NCBI RefSeq assembly: GCF_023078475.1 | Contig: NZ_CP095741.1 | Location: forward strand, 682,001-746,000 | DNA from: Luteibacter aegosomaticola | Lineage (GTDB): Bacteria > Pseudomonadota > Gammaproteobacteria > Xanthomonadales > Rhodanobacteraceae | DNA length: 64,000 bases | Direction: 5' to 3' | Part shown: positions 28,426-38,427 of the stretch, in pieces | Numbering within the stretch: position 1 is the first letter of the stretch | Layout of the letters: every line of letters begins with the position of its first letter | The notes under the pieces: generated by a model | The model's input: only the letters and a program-made list of their open reading frames with translations | What the model was told of the DNA's origin: nothing | The model's database searches: none | Made by a program: the position numbers and the translations under genes

Positions 28426-29355
28426 ATGACACGACTGCCGCTCCTGATTGACACCGATCCCGGTGTCGACGACGCGCTCGCCATCCTCATGGCCCATGCG
28501 CATACCGATGTCGCCGCCCTGACCGTGGCCGCGGGTAACGTGGGCCTGAAGCATACGGTGCGCAACGCGCGCACCCTGGTCGATCTGGTGGGCGCCACGA
28601 CGCCGGTCTTCGCCGGTTGCCCGTCGCCGTTGGTACGCGCGCCCGAGGAAGATGCCGCCTTCGTGCATGGCGAGGATGGCTTTGGCGACGTGGGGTTCCC
28701 GGAACCGAAGCACGCGGCGGAGAGTGAGCATGCCGCACTGGCGCTCATTCGCCTTACGAAGGAGCGCCCGGGTGAGCTGACCCTGGTGGCCCTTGGCCCC
28801 TTGACCAATCTCGCGCTGGCCGTGCGCCTCGACCCCGGCTTCCCCCAGCGCGTGAAGCGCCTGGTCATCATGGGAGGCGCCGTCACCGGCCATGGCAACA
28901 CCGGCAAGGTCCCGGCCGAATTCAACATCGGCTTCGATCCCGAGGCGGCCCACGTGGTCTTCGAGGCGTTCGAGATGTTCGACCTGGTCGACTGGGAAGC
29001 GACGGTGCGCCACGCGTTCCCTGATGACGTTTACGAGGGCTGGATCGCGAAGGGCGACAAGCGCGCGGCGTTCTTCCACGACGTCTTCGGCACGGCGCGC
29101 AAGTTCAATGCCGAGCATGAGCGCACCGGCTTCATCGCGGCCGATGCCCTGGCCATGGCCGTGGCGCTGGATCCGGCCATGGTCACCCGGGCCGAGACGC
29201 GGCACGTGGCGATCGAGCTGGACGGCCGGCTGACCCGCGGGGCCACCGTGGTGGATTGGCATAAGCGGCTGGGCGGCAAGGCCAATGCGCGGATCGTGCT
29301 GGAAGTGGACCAGGCGCGGTTCAATGCGCTGATTGCCGGGGCCCTTGGGGCCTGA
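28426..29355 (+). CDS. nucleoside hydrolase (inosine/uridine-preferring family)
   Basis: The 309-aa cytosolic enzyme cleaves the N-glycosidic bond of ribonucleosides for salvage. The calcium-binding signature DTDPGVDDALAI lies at the N terminus; ALGPLTNLALAVRLDP, MGGAVTGHGNTGKVPAEFNI and the later FIAADALAMAVALDP complete the active site. It starts 51 bp after glnE and may be cotranscribed. Base specificity cannot be read from the sequence. Confidence 0.95.
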   Translation: MTRLPLLIDTDPGVDDALAILMAHAHTDVAALTVAAGNVGLKHTVRNARTLVDLVGATTPVFAGCPSPLVRAPEEDAAFVHGEDGFGDVGFPEPKHAAESEHAALALIRLTKERPGELTLVALGPLTNLALAVRLDPGFPQRVKRLVIMGGAVTGHGNTGKVPAEFNIGFDPEAAHVVFEAFEMFDLVDWEATVRHAFPDDVYEGWIAKGDKRAAFFHDVFGTARKFNAEHERTGFIAADALAMAVALDPAMVTRAETRHVAIELDGRLTRGATVVDWHKRLGGKANARIVLEVDQARFNALIAGALGA

Positions 29356-29363
29356 GGGTTCGG

Positions 29364-29387
29364 GGATCGCGCTCAAGCGCGCCCGTA
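29364..29387 (-). repeat. degenerate REP unit, class A
   Basis: GGATCGCGCTCAAGCGCGCCCGTAC resembles the reverse of the class A REP at 9905-9929, with two or three substitutions and a damaged GTAGGAGC head. It follows the nucleoside hydrolase. Confidence 0.55.
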
Positions 29388-29481
29388 CGGTAGAGCGGCG
29401 GTGGTTGGGGGCTGGTTGCGGAGTGACCAGCCCCGGGCTACAATGCCGCTCTTTTCACCCCGCCATTCAAGAATCAAGACC

Positions 29482-29727
29482 ATGAAAGAGAACATCCATC
29501 CGAAGTACCAGCCGGTGGTTTTCCAGGACCTGTCGTCGGATTTCGCGTTCCTGACGCGTTCGACCATGTCCTCGAAGGAAACCGTGAAGTGGGAAGACGG
29601 TAACGAATACCCGGTCATCAAGCTGGATATCACCAGCCACTCGCACCCGTTCTACACGGGTAAGCAGAAGACCCTCGACGTGGGCGGCCGCGTCGACAAG
29701 TTCCGCCAGCGCTACGGCAAGAAGTAA
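29482..29727 (+). CDS. rpmE2: 50S ribosomal protein L31 type B
   Basis: This 81-aa protein is a large-subunit component at the intersubunit bridge. It shows [26 protein letters not shown] and [11 protein letters not shown]. It lacks the four cysteines of the zinc-binding form, which marks it as the C-minus (type B) paralogue often induced in zinc limitation. The longer frame from 29401 is not needed. No Zur-like site was recognised in the short upstream region. Confidence 0.96.
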   Translation: MKENIHPKYQPVVFQDLSSDFAFLTRSTMSSKETVKWEDGNEYPVIKLDITSHSHPFYTGKQKTLDVGGRVDKFRQRYGKK

Positions 29728-29779
29728 GCCGGCGCTTTCCGCGCGCCGCCTGCGGGGTGGCGTTTCGCGAGGATAGACG

Positions 29780-29818
29780 GACACGGGGCGAGCCCATGGC
29801 TTGCCCCGTGTCTTTTTG
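29780..29818 (+). terminator. rho-independent terminator of rpmE2
   Basis: GACACGGGGC/GCCCCGTGTC (10 bp) encloses a 13-nt loop and is followed by TTTTT. It separates rpmE2 from gltA. Confidence 0.8.
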
Positions 29819-29864
29819 CGTGCGTGCGTTCCAGATGCTCGAACGGCCGTTTGACCGGGCAATG

Positions 29865-29873
29865 TGCGATAAT
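29865..29873 (+). promoter_or_regulatory. extended -10 candidate for gltA
   Basis: TGCGATAAT is an extended -10 (TGnGATAAT) about 100 bp upstream of gltA. No good -35 lies at 17 nt; a TTGACC at 29851 is too close. The promoter may rely on the extended element. Nothing else is evident between 29819 and 29971. Confidence 0.35.
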
Positions 29874-29971
29874 GGGGAACTTCGGTCGCGTCTAGCGGCC
29901 GGTACGGTGGCTTCCCCAGGCCACTGTTTCCAACCCCACTTAGTGCCGTAAAAGTTAAAGAGGAGCTCGCC

Positions 29972-31267
29972 GTGTCCGACGCCAAAACCGTCAAATTGGT
30001 CGATGAATCCAACAAGCCCGTGAGTGAACTGCCGGTCATCGGCGGCACCCTGGGTGCCGAGTGCGTCGACATCGGCACGCTCTACAAGGACACCGGTTAC
30101 TTCACCTACGATCCGGGCTACGGCAGCACCGCCAGCACCAAGAGCGCCATCACCTATATCGACGGTGATAACGGCATCCTGCTGTACCGCGGCTACCCGA
30201 TCGAACAGCTCGCCGAGAAGTCCACCTTCCTCGAAACCTCGTACCTGCTGCTCAACGGCGAACTGCCGACCAAGCCGCAGTTCGAAAAGTTCTCGAACGA
30301 CATCACGCATCACTCGATGATGCATGAGAACCTGAAGGACTTCCTGAAGGGCTTCCACCACAACGCACACCCGATGGCCATGCTGGCCGCCTCGGTGGCG
30401 TCGCTCTCGGCGTTCTATCACGACGATCTGAACGTCGAGAACCCGGAAGACCGCAAGCTGGCCGCCATCCGCCTCATCGCGAAGATGCCGACCATCGCTT
30501 CGGCCATCTACCGCCACTCGATCGGCTGGCCGAACCGCTACCCGCGCAACAACCTCGAGTACGTCACCCGCTTCCTGCACACCATGTTCGAAGTGCCGAG
30601 CGAGACGTACCACGTGAACCCGGTCGTCGCGAAGGCGCTCGACCTGCTGTTCATCCTGCACGCCGATCACGAGCAGAACGCTTCCACGTCGACGGTCCGC
30701 CTGGTGGGCTCCACCGGTGCGAACCCGTACGCCTCGGTCGCCGCCGGCATCACCGCGCTCTGGGGCCCGGCCCACGGTGGCGCGAACGAAGCCGTACTGC
30801 TGCAGCTTGAAGAGATCGGTACGGCCGACAAGGTCGAGACCGCCGTCAAGCGCGCGAAGGACAAGAACGATTCGTTCCGTCTCATGGGCTTCGGCCATCG
30901 CGTGTACAAGAACTTCGATCCGCGCGCCAAGATCATCCGCGAGGCATGCCACAACGTGCTCAACGAGCTGGGCGTGAACGATCCGCTCCTCGAAGTGGCC
31001 ATGAAGCTGGAAGAAGCCGCACTGAAGGACGATTACTTCGTCGAGCGCAAGCTCTACCCGAACGTCGACTTCTACTCGGGCATCATCTACAAGGCCCTGG
31101 GCATCCCGACCGAGATGTTCACCGTCATGTTCGCGATCGCCCGCACGTCCGGCTGGATCTCGCACTGGATCGAGCAGCACGAAACCCCGGGGTCGCGCAT
31201 CGGCCGCCCGCGCCAGATCTACACCGGCGCAGACGTCCGCGACTACACTCCGAGCGACAAGCGCTAA
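29972..31267 (+). CDS. gltA: citrate synthase
   Basis: The 431-aa enzyme condenses acetyl-CoA and oxaloacetate at the entry of the TCA cycle. This is the hexameric Gram-negative type. [12 protein letters not shown] and [15 protein letters not shown] carry the catalytic histidines, [19 protein letters not shown] the active-site neighbourhood, and [11 protein letters not shown] the aspartate region. The start is GTG at 29972 with AGAGGAG about 9 nt upstream. It has its own terminator. Confidence 0.98.
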   Translation: MSDAKTVKLVDESNKPVSELPVIGGTLGAECVDIGTLYKDTGYFTYDPGYGSTASTKSAITYIDGDNGILLYRGYPIEQLAEKSTFLETSYLLLNGELPTKPQFEKFSNDITHHSMMHENLKDFLKGFHHNAHPMAMLAASVASLSAFYHDDLNVENPEDRKLAAIRLIAKMPTIASAIYRHSIGWPNRYPRNNLEYVTRFLHTMFEVPSETYHVNPVVAKALDLLFILHADHEQNASTSTVRLVGSTGANPYASVAAGITALWGPAHGGANEAVLLQLEEIGTADKVETAVKRAKDKNDSFRLMGFGHRVYKNFDPRAKIIREACHNVLNELGVNDPLLEVAMKLEEAALKDDYFVERKLYPNVDFYSGIIYKALGIPTEMFTVMFAIARTSGWISHWIEQHETPGSRIGRPRQIYTGADVRDYTPSDKR

Positions 31268-31271
31268 GAAG

Positions 31272-31301
31272 AAAAAAGCCCGCGAAAGCGGGCTTTTTTT
31301 T
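31272..31301. terminator. rho-independent terminator of gltA
   Basis: GCCCGC/GCGGGC with GAAA tetraloop is followed by eight T and preceded by six A. Confidence 0.9.
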
Positions 31302-31401
31302 GCTCGGGGGTTGATGAATCCGGCAGCCTTGTTTGGTTGGCCTGTATCGTGGCGCGAATTCATCGGGGGCATCCGTTGCGAACGCAAAGGAAGGTTCAAG
31401 C

Positions 31402-31854
31402 ATGATCCTCAAGATGCTGTTCCAGCAAGACCGCGTTGTAAGTTTCTTGCCCTTACTGCAAATCTTTCACGAAGTCTCGCAAGAGTGGGGCGAGAACTCC
31501 GTTGGATGCATTCACTTTGTTTACCAAGGCTATGCGGCTTTGTATGTCGAGAATGCCGCGCTTTATCTTGAAGTCAACGGCATGCGTTGGCTGATGGATG
31601 GAAAGGTGAGCCTTTCGTACGCGCACGATATCGAGGCAGGTACAACAAGATTCTCGGTAGGTGTAGAACCGCGTGATCGGGCTTTGGTGTACCCCGCTTG
31701 GTGGAAGGACCAGGGGCCGTTGATAGCTCTCGCGGTGCCCGAATCGAGCGAGCGCGAAGACTTTTTTGCTTACATCTGCCGAGTTGCGGCCGATGAAGAG
31801 TTGCGCTCAGCACTCACTGATAATTGGTCGAAGGAGCGATGCCTCGATCGATGA
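31402..31854 (+). CDS. hypothetical protein, 150 aa, AT-richer than neighbours
   Basis: The product is not recognised. It is a soluble-looking mixed alpha/beta protein with many aromatics (FHEVSQEWGENSVGCIHFVY, VYPAWWKDQGP) and an acidic C-terminal helix. The ATG at 31402 has AAAGGAAGG at good spacing; an upstream in-frame start at 31333 lacks one. Codon use is plainly more A/T-ending than in gltA or the pil genes, suggesting recent acquisition. It stands alone after the gltA terminator. An immunity-type protein is one possibility, but no toxin gene is present. Confidence 0.6.
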   Translation: MILKMLFQQDRVVSFLPLLQIFHEVSQEWGENSVGCIHFVYQGYAALYVENAALYLEVNGMRWLMDGKVSLSYAHDIEAGTTRFSVGVEPRDRALVYPAWWKDQGPLIALAVPESSEREDFFAYICRVAADEELRSALTDNWSKERCLDR

Positions 31855-31938
31855 GGCGACCAGTGAATTGGACAATTGCGACGAATAACTTGCCGCTAAA
31901 GCCCCGTCAATGGCGAGGCTTTAGCGACGCTTTCGGGC

Positions 31939-32589
31939 TCAACTGCTAAAGGCTGCGATATCTTCCTCGGCCAGCAGCTCTTGCACCATCGCCCGCGTGG
32001 CGCGACGCATCGGCCGTTCATCCACGCGATCAAGCGGTGCCTGGCGTAGGGCATCCAGCGGTAGCACCGTGATATCGAAGGGAATGCCGTCGGCGCCGAA
32101 CAGGAGCACCGTGTGTTCGCTCTGGTCGCTGTTCGACCAGCGCAGTCGGCGGGTCTGGGTCTCGAGGGGGATGCCCTGTTCCTGCAGGAACAAGCCTGGG
32201 GCTTCCGGGTCGTCGCTGTAGACGTGCAGGCAGACGGCGGAGTGCTCATCAGCGGTGCCTTCCAGCACGGCGCCGACCAGTCGTGAATCGAAGCTGCGAA
32301 GGAAACGCATCGCTTCCACGGCGGCTTCGCGGCGCGCGCGTAACGCCTGGGGCTGCGTCTCGCCATGGAAGATGCGCTGGTGCTCGCGCAGCGCGTCTTC
32401 GATTTCCTGGTTGCGGGGCAGGGCCTGCGTATCGACGATGCCCAGCCGCTCGGCGGCTTTCAGTTTCGCGTGGTGGAAGTCACGAATGCCATGCTCGCTC
32501 ATCAGGCGTGCAGCCTCCTGGGCCACCAGGACGCGGTTGCGCTGCGTCCTGTCCTGGGCATGGATCTTGTGGTGTTCGCCTCGTGCCAT
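31939..32589 (-). CDS. conserved protein of unknown function, 216 aa
   Basis: This is a cytosolic protein without membrane segments. The N-terminal half is basic and helical (RTQRNRVLVAQEAARLMSEHG, IRDFHHAKLKAAERLG, EIEDALREHQRIF). The C-terminal half resembles a nucleotidyltransferase-like alpha/beta fold (FLRSFDSRLVGAVLEGTAD, then VCLHVYSDDPEAPGLFLQEQG), though that is only an impression. The normal GC and codon use argue it is a native gene. It is transcribed in the same direction as PBP1A and starts 35 bp before the PBP1A stop region ends, so it may be cotranscribed downstream of it. Confidence 0.75.
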   Translation of the reverse strand: MARGEHHKIHAQDRTQRNRVLVAQEAARLMSEHGIRDFHHAKLKAAERLGIVDTQALPRNQEIEDALREHQRIFHGETQPQALRARREAAVEAMRFLRSFDSRLVGAVLEGTADEHSAVCLHVYSDDPEAPGLFLQEQGIPLETQTRRLRWSNSDQSEHTVLLFGADGIPFDITVLPLDALRQAPLDRVDERPMRRATRAMVQELLAEEDIAAFSS

Positions 32590-32623
32590 GACTCACCCCC
32601 GTATGGTGATAAGAGTTGCCGCG

Positions 32624-35200
32624 TCAGAAGATGTCGTAGGCGTGGTCCTGCTGTTCCTCCTGCTGCTTTTGCTGCGCCTGTTCGCGGAGGCGGTCAACGT
32701 CCTCCACCTTCATGATCTCGTTCATGCCGCCCGGCGAGGGAAGGCCCGTGGCCGGGTCGATCTGTACCGTCGCGATGCCCGGCGGCATGGCCAGCGTGTG
32801 CGAAGGCTTGTCCTTAAGTACCGCACCCATGTAATCCATCCAGATGGGCAGCGCCGCCTTGGCGCCGAACTCGCCACGACCCAGCGAGCTGAAATCGTCG
32901 AAGCCCACCCACACGGCCGTGGATACGTCACCGTTGAAGCCGACGAACCACGCATCGCGGTGGTCGTTGGTCGAGCCTGTCTTGCCAGCGATGTCGTCGC
33001 GGCCAAGGGCACGTGCCGCCGAACCGGTACCGCGCTTGACGACATCCTGCATGAGCGAGGTCACGAGGTAGTCGTTGCGCACGTCGATGACGTGCGGTGC
33101 AAGCTTGGGCGCCTGCGAGGCGTTGTCGTGCGCATCGGCCGGCAGCACCGCATCGCCCGTCGCGGCGATACCGGCGCTGGCGGAAGAGGCGGGCTTGGCC
33201 GGGATGGCTGCCGTGCTGGGCTGGTTCGGCGGGCCGGGCGGGGTCGGGTTGAGCAGACGCTCCTGGCAATCGGCGCAGGCGCGTTCCGGGTTGGCCACGT
33301 ACACCGGGTTGCCATCGCGATCGTCGATCCGCGAGATGAAGTACGGCGTGACCAGGTAGCCGCCGTTGGCGAAGACCGCGTAGCCGCGTGCCATGCTCAT
33401 CGGCGATACGGACGCCGTGCCCAGCGCCAGGGACAGGTTCTGCGGCAAGGCATCGGGCGTGAAGCCGAAGCGGGTCATGTAGTCGCGCGCATAGCGCACG
33501 CCGATCGCGTCGAGCAGGCGCACGGACACGAGGTTCTTCGACTGCACCAGTGCTTCACGCAAGCGCATGGGGCCGCTGAACTTGTTGTCGTCGTTGGACG
33601 GTGTCCATACGCCATCCGGACGGCTCGGGTCGGGGAATGCGACCGGCGCATCGTTCACGATCGAAGCGGGCGTAAAGCCGCGCTCGAAGGCCGACGAATA
33701 GAGGTAAGGCTTGAAGCTGGAGCCCGGCTGGCGTGCGGCCATCACGGCGCGATTGAACTTGGAGCGGGCAAAACTGAAGCCGCCGACCAGTGCGCGTACG
33801 GCGCCGTCTTCCGGATCCACCGAAACCAGCGCAGCCTGCACGGCCGGGATCTGCGTGAGGCGCCACGGCCCCTTGTTCGACTCAGGCTTTGCCTCGGTCG
33901 TGGTCGCTGCGGTATCCGAGGCCTTCGCGTCTTCGGAAATATCGTCCTTCTCGCTGCGGATCAGGCGGACGATATCGCCGCGCTTGAGGACCGTATCGAC
34001 GCGGGTGGGCGTGGCGCCTGCGCGGCCTTCATTGACGTAAGGCCGGGCCCACGCGATGGACTCGAGGCTGAGCGTCGCCGATTCCTTCGCGTTGAGGTAC
34101 ACCGTGGCCTCCTTGGCACCGGTCGCCGTGACGATGGCGGGCATCATGCCCGCGACCGGCGTGTAGCTGGCGAGAACGCGGTCGAAATCCTCAGGACCGG
34201 CGCCGGCGGGCAGTTCCTCGTGGCCTTCGGGCCCGCGATAACCGTGGCGGCGGTCGTAAGCGGAGAGGCGGCCGCGCAGCGCGTCGTTTGCCGCGGCCTG
34301 GCTTTCGCTCGGCACCGTGGTGTGTACGACGTAGCCCTCGGTGAGTGCGTCGTTACCGAGCTTCTCGAGCGTTTGCTGGCGGACCATTTCGGCGAGGTAA
34401 GGCGCATCGACTTCGATCTGCTGCTCGTGCGGATACGCGTCGTTCGGCTCTTTCACCGCTTCGTCGTGCTCTGCCTGCGTAATGAAGCGGTTGGCGAGCA
34501 TCTGGCCCAGCACCCAGTCGCGGCGGGCGATCATGCGCTTGGGGTTGTTCAGGGGGTTGACCACGGACGGAAGCTGGAACGTCGACGCGATGGTGGCGCA
34601 CTGGGCCACGGTCAGCTGGTCGAGCGTCTTTCCGTAGTAATACGAAGCGGCGGCGGCCACGCCGTAGGCGCGATGGCCCAGGAACATCTTATTAAGGTAG
34701 AGCTCGAGGATCTGGTCCTTGGTGAGCTCGTTCTCCATCCGCAGCGCGATAAACATTTCTGTCAATTTGCGCGAATAGAGTTTCTCCGGGCTAAGGAAGA
34801 AGTTGCGCGCGACCTGCTGGGTGATGGTGGAGCCGCCAGGACCCTTGTCGCCGCCCGATACGATGACGTGGATGCCTGCGCGGGCGATGCCGTGCCAGTC
34901 CACGCCAGGGTGGCTATAGAAATCGCCATCTTCTGCCGATAAGACAGCATTCTTCAGGCGTGCGGGCACGTCGGCGATACGCACCGGGATGCGCCGGGTC
35001 TCACCGAAGGATGCGATGAGCTTGCCGTCGGCGCTGAGGACGCGCAGGGGGACCTGCATGTGGTAATCGCGCAGTACCGCCACCGAGGGCAGGCGCGGGG
35101 CAAGGAGCCAGTACGCGACGCCGATGGCTCCCGCGACGAACAGGATGCCAGCCAGGGTCAGGTACAGCGCGATACGCAGCAGACGCTTGAAGATTCGCAT
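32624..35200 (-). CDS. mrcA: penicillin-binding protein 1A (bifunctional transglycosylase/transpeptidase)
   Basis: The 858-aa inner-membrane enzyme polymerises and crosslinks peptidoglycan. A membrane anchor (about 7-32) precedes the GT51 domain with EDGDFYSHPGVD, GGSTITQQVARNFFLS and RKLTEMFIALRMENELTKDQ. An OB-like insertion follows, then the transpeptidase with SxxK in PGSSFKPYLYS, QSKN and GKTGSTND. A Pro/Ala-rich insertion lies around residues 640-700. No Shine-Dalgarno is visible before the ATG at 35200. It diverges from pilMNOPQ over 235 bp, the usual neighbour in gammaproteobacteria. Confidence 0.97.
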   Translation of the reverse strand: MRIFKRLLRIALYLTLAGILFVAGAIGVAYWLLAPRLPSVAVLRDYHMQVPLRVLSADGKLIASFGETRRIPVRIADVPARLKNAVLSAEDGDFYSHPGVDWHGIARAGIHVIVSGGDKGPGGSTITQQVARNFFLSPEKLYSRKLTEMFIALRMENELTKDQILELYLNKMFLGHRAYGVAAAASYYYGKTLDQLTVAQCATIASTFQLPSVVNPLNNPKRMIARRDWVLGQMLANRFITQAEHDEAVKEPNDAYPHEQQIEVDAPYLAEMVRQQTLEKLGNDALTEGYVVHTTVPSESQAAANDALRGRLSAYDRRHGYRGPEGHEELPAGAGPEDFDRVLASYTPVAGMMPAIVTATGAKEATVYLNAKESATLSLESIAWARPYVNEGRAGATPTRVDTVLKRGDIVRLIRSEKDDISEDAKASDTAATTTEAKPESNKGPWRLTQIPAVQAALVSVDPEDGAVRALVGGFSFARSKFNRAVMAARQPGSSFKPYLYSSAFERGFTPASIVNDAPVAFPDPSRPDGVWTPSNDDNKFSGPMRLREALVQSKNLVSVRLLDAIGVRYARDYMTRFGFTPDALPQNLSLALGTASVSPMSMARGYAVFANGGYLVTPYFISRIDDRDGNPVYVANPERACADCQERLLNPTPPGPPNQPSTAAIPAKPASSASAGIAATGDAVLPADAHDNASQAPKLAPHVIDVRNDYLVTSLMQDVVKRGTGSAARALGRDDIAGKTGSTNDHRDAWFVGFNGDVSTAVWVGFDDFSSLGRGEFGAKAALPIWMDYMGAVLKDKPSHTLAMPPGIATVQIDPATGLPSPGGMNEIMKVEDVDRLREQAQQKQQEEQQDHAYDIF

Positions 35201-35334
35201 GAAGGGGAGGGGTCACCGCCATCTAGGTCGAGCCGGAGTATAGAGCCTAGCCACCTCCGGGAGCGGCCGGGCGGGGTTCGACCCGGTCTGAAGGGAGAAC
35301 GCTAACCCAGCGTCAGGATTTGTGAATTAGTGCC

Positions 35335-36493
<1,159 letters not shown>

Positions 36494-36494
<1 letters not shown>

Positions 36495-37243
36495 TGGCGC
36501 GCATTAACCTACTTCCGTGGCGCGCCGAGCGCCGCAAGCAGCGGGAACGCGAGTTCTACATGCAGCTGGGTATCGCCTTTGCGGCGGCCCTGGTCGTGCT
36601 GATTGGCTGGTCCTACTGGATGGGCGCCCGGATCGATAACCAGGGCGAGCGCAACACCTACCTGCAGGGCGAGATCAAGCAGCTGGATGACCGCATCGCC
36701 AAGATCAAGGACCTTGAGAAGGTCCGTGCCGGCCTGCTCCAGCGCAAACAGATCATCGAGCAGCTCCAGGCGAACCGCTCGCAGATGGTCCACCTGTTCG
36801 ACGAGCTGGTGAAGACGATCCCTGCCAGCGCGCGCCTGGGTTCGATGAAGCAGTCCGGTGATTCGATGTCACTCGACGGCGTGGCTCAGTCGAACTCCAG
36901 CGTGGCCGAGTACATGCGCAACATCGAGACCTCGCCCTGGATGGGCCATGCGGATCTCCGCAAGACGGAGAACACGCACGATGACTCGCGCATGCCGTAC
37001 TCGTTCGGCCTCGATGTGAAGCTGAATACGCCTAGCGCGGATGCCCCGGCATCGTCGTCGAGCGTGGCCCCTGTGGCGACGCCCGCCGTACCGGCGCCGC
37101 TCGCTAACGCCGCAACGGCCGTGACCGGCGCGCCTGCGCCGGCCGCACAGCCTGGCGCCGCCCCGGCCGTCGCACCTGCGGCATCGGCCGCCGCTGCGAA
37201 GCCGGCGACCGCTGCAGCCGCACCGGCAGGAGCCAAGCCATGA
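36494..37243 (+). CDS. pilN: type IV pilus assembly protein PilN with long Ala/Pro tail
   Basis: The 249-aa inner-membrane protein begins with ARINLLPWRAERRKQRE, the motif bound by PilM. A membrane helix (about 20-42), a coiled-coil stretch and a ferredoxin-like periplasmic domain follow. The last 70 or so residues are nearly all Ala and Pro; PilN proteins are usually around 200 aa, so the tail is an addition. The open frame extends upstream into pilM, but ATG 36494 is the conserved start. Stop overlaps pilO start (ATGA). Confidence 0.96.
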
Positions 37244-37893
37244 GTTTCCTTGACGATCTGCGTAATCTCGATCGCAACAACGTCGGTGGCTGGCCGAAGA
37301 CGGTGAAGATGTTCTTCACCGGCCTGGTGTTCGTTGTCGTCGTCCTGGCTGGCTGGTACTTCGAGATCAGCTCGCAGCAGGATGAACTCACCAGCGCCGA
37401 GGCCAAGGAAGTCTCGCTGAAGTCAGAGTTTTCCCAGAAGCAAGCCAAGTCCGCGAACCTCGAGGCGCTTGAGCAGCAGCTGGCTGAAATGCAGGACATG
37501 CTCCGCCAGTTGCTCCGCCAGTTGCCGAGCAAGACGGAAATGCCTGAGCTGCTGGTGGATATCTCGCAGACGGCCCTGGCCGCCGGCCTGGAATCCGACC
37601 TGTTCCAGCCTGGCCCGGAAACCCCGAAGGACTTCTACGCCGAAAAGCCGATCACGCTCCGTATGGTGGGTACCTACCACCAGTTCGGTACGTTCATCAG
37701 CGGCGTCGCGTCACTTCCGCGTGTCGTTATCCTGACGCTCCACGACGTTTCGCTGAAGCCGAAGGATGCAGGCAAGGGCGGTGTAGGCTCCGGTCAGCTT
37801 GTCCTGCAGGGCACCGTGAAGACGTACCGCTACCTCGAAGATGACGAGGCGGCGGCCCAGCAGAAGACGAACCAAAAGGCAGGTGCCAAGTGA
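37240..37893 (+). CDS. pilO: type IV pilus assembly protein PilO
   Basis: This 217-aa protein has a cytoplasmic N terminus, one membrane helix (about 25-43, FFTGLVFVVVVLAGWYF), a coiled coil rich in Glu/Gln (about 48-90) and a periplasmic domain with LLVDISQTALAAGLE, ITLRMVGTYHQFGTFIS and LTLHDVSL. It pairs with PilN and binds PilP. The start overlaps pilN (ATGA) and the stop overlaps the pilP GTG. Confidence 0.97.
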   Translation: MSFLDDLRNLDRNNVGGWPKTVKMFFTGLVFVVVVLAGWYFEISSQQDELTSAEAKEVSLKSEFSQKQAKSANLEALEQQLAEMQDMLRQLLRQLPSKTEMPELLVDISQTALAAGLESDLFQPGPETPKDFYAEKPITLRMVGTYHQFGTFISGVASLPRVVILTLHDVSLKPKDAGKGGVGSGQLVLQGTVKTYRYLEDDEAAAQQKTNQKAGAK

Positions 37894-38417
37894 CCAGCGC
37901 CCGTCACCTCCACCTCCGCCTCGCGGCGGCCAGCCTCGCCCTGGTGGCGCTGGCCGGCTGCACGCGCGGCCAGTCCGACCTGCGTGACTGGGTCGACGCC
38001 GAGAAGCACAAGAAGGGTGAGCCGATCCCGCCGTTGCCGGTGATCCGCACCTTCGAAACGTTTGCGTACCAGGACCAGACCGCACGTGATCCGTTCAGCC
38101 CGAGCACGGCCGAAATGGATAACTCGGCGGCCAACGGCCCCCGGCCGGACGAGAACCGTCCGAAGGAGCCGTTGGAGATGTTCTCCCTGGATACGCTGAA
38201 GATGGTTGGCACGGTAGGTGCAGGACCCAGCCTGGAGGCCCTCGTGAAGGACCCGGGTGGTGTCATTCATCGGGTGCATCGCAATGAGTACATGGGGCAG
38301 TCGTACGGCCGCGTCACGGCCGTGGGGGAAGACCGCATCGATCTGGTCGAACTGGTACCGAACGGTACCGGCGGCTGGATGGAGCGTCCGGCAAGCATCG
38401 CGGTCGGCGACAAATAA
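37890..38417 (+). CDS. pilP: type IV pilus lipoprotein PilP
   Basis: The 175-aa lipoprotein carries a lipobox ALAGC (Cys near residue 24). It bridges PilNO in the inner membrane and PilQ in the outer membrane. DPFSPS, SLDTLKMVGTVG and YMGQSYGRVTAV are typical. The start is GTG at 37890, within the pilO stop (GTGA). Confidence 0.96.
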   Translation: MTSARHLHLRLAAASLALVALAGCTRGQSDLRDWVDAEKHKKGEPIPPLPVIRTFETFAYQDQTARDPFSPSTAEMDNSAANGPRPDENRPKEPLEMFSLDTLKMVGTVGAGPSLEALVKDPGGVIHRVHRNEYMGQSYGRVTAVGEDRIDLVELVPNGTGGWMERPASIAVGDK

Positions 38418-38427
38418 GAACTCGGGG

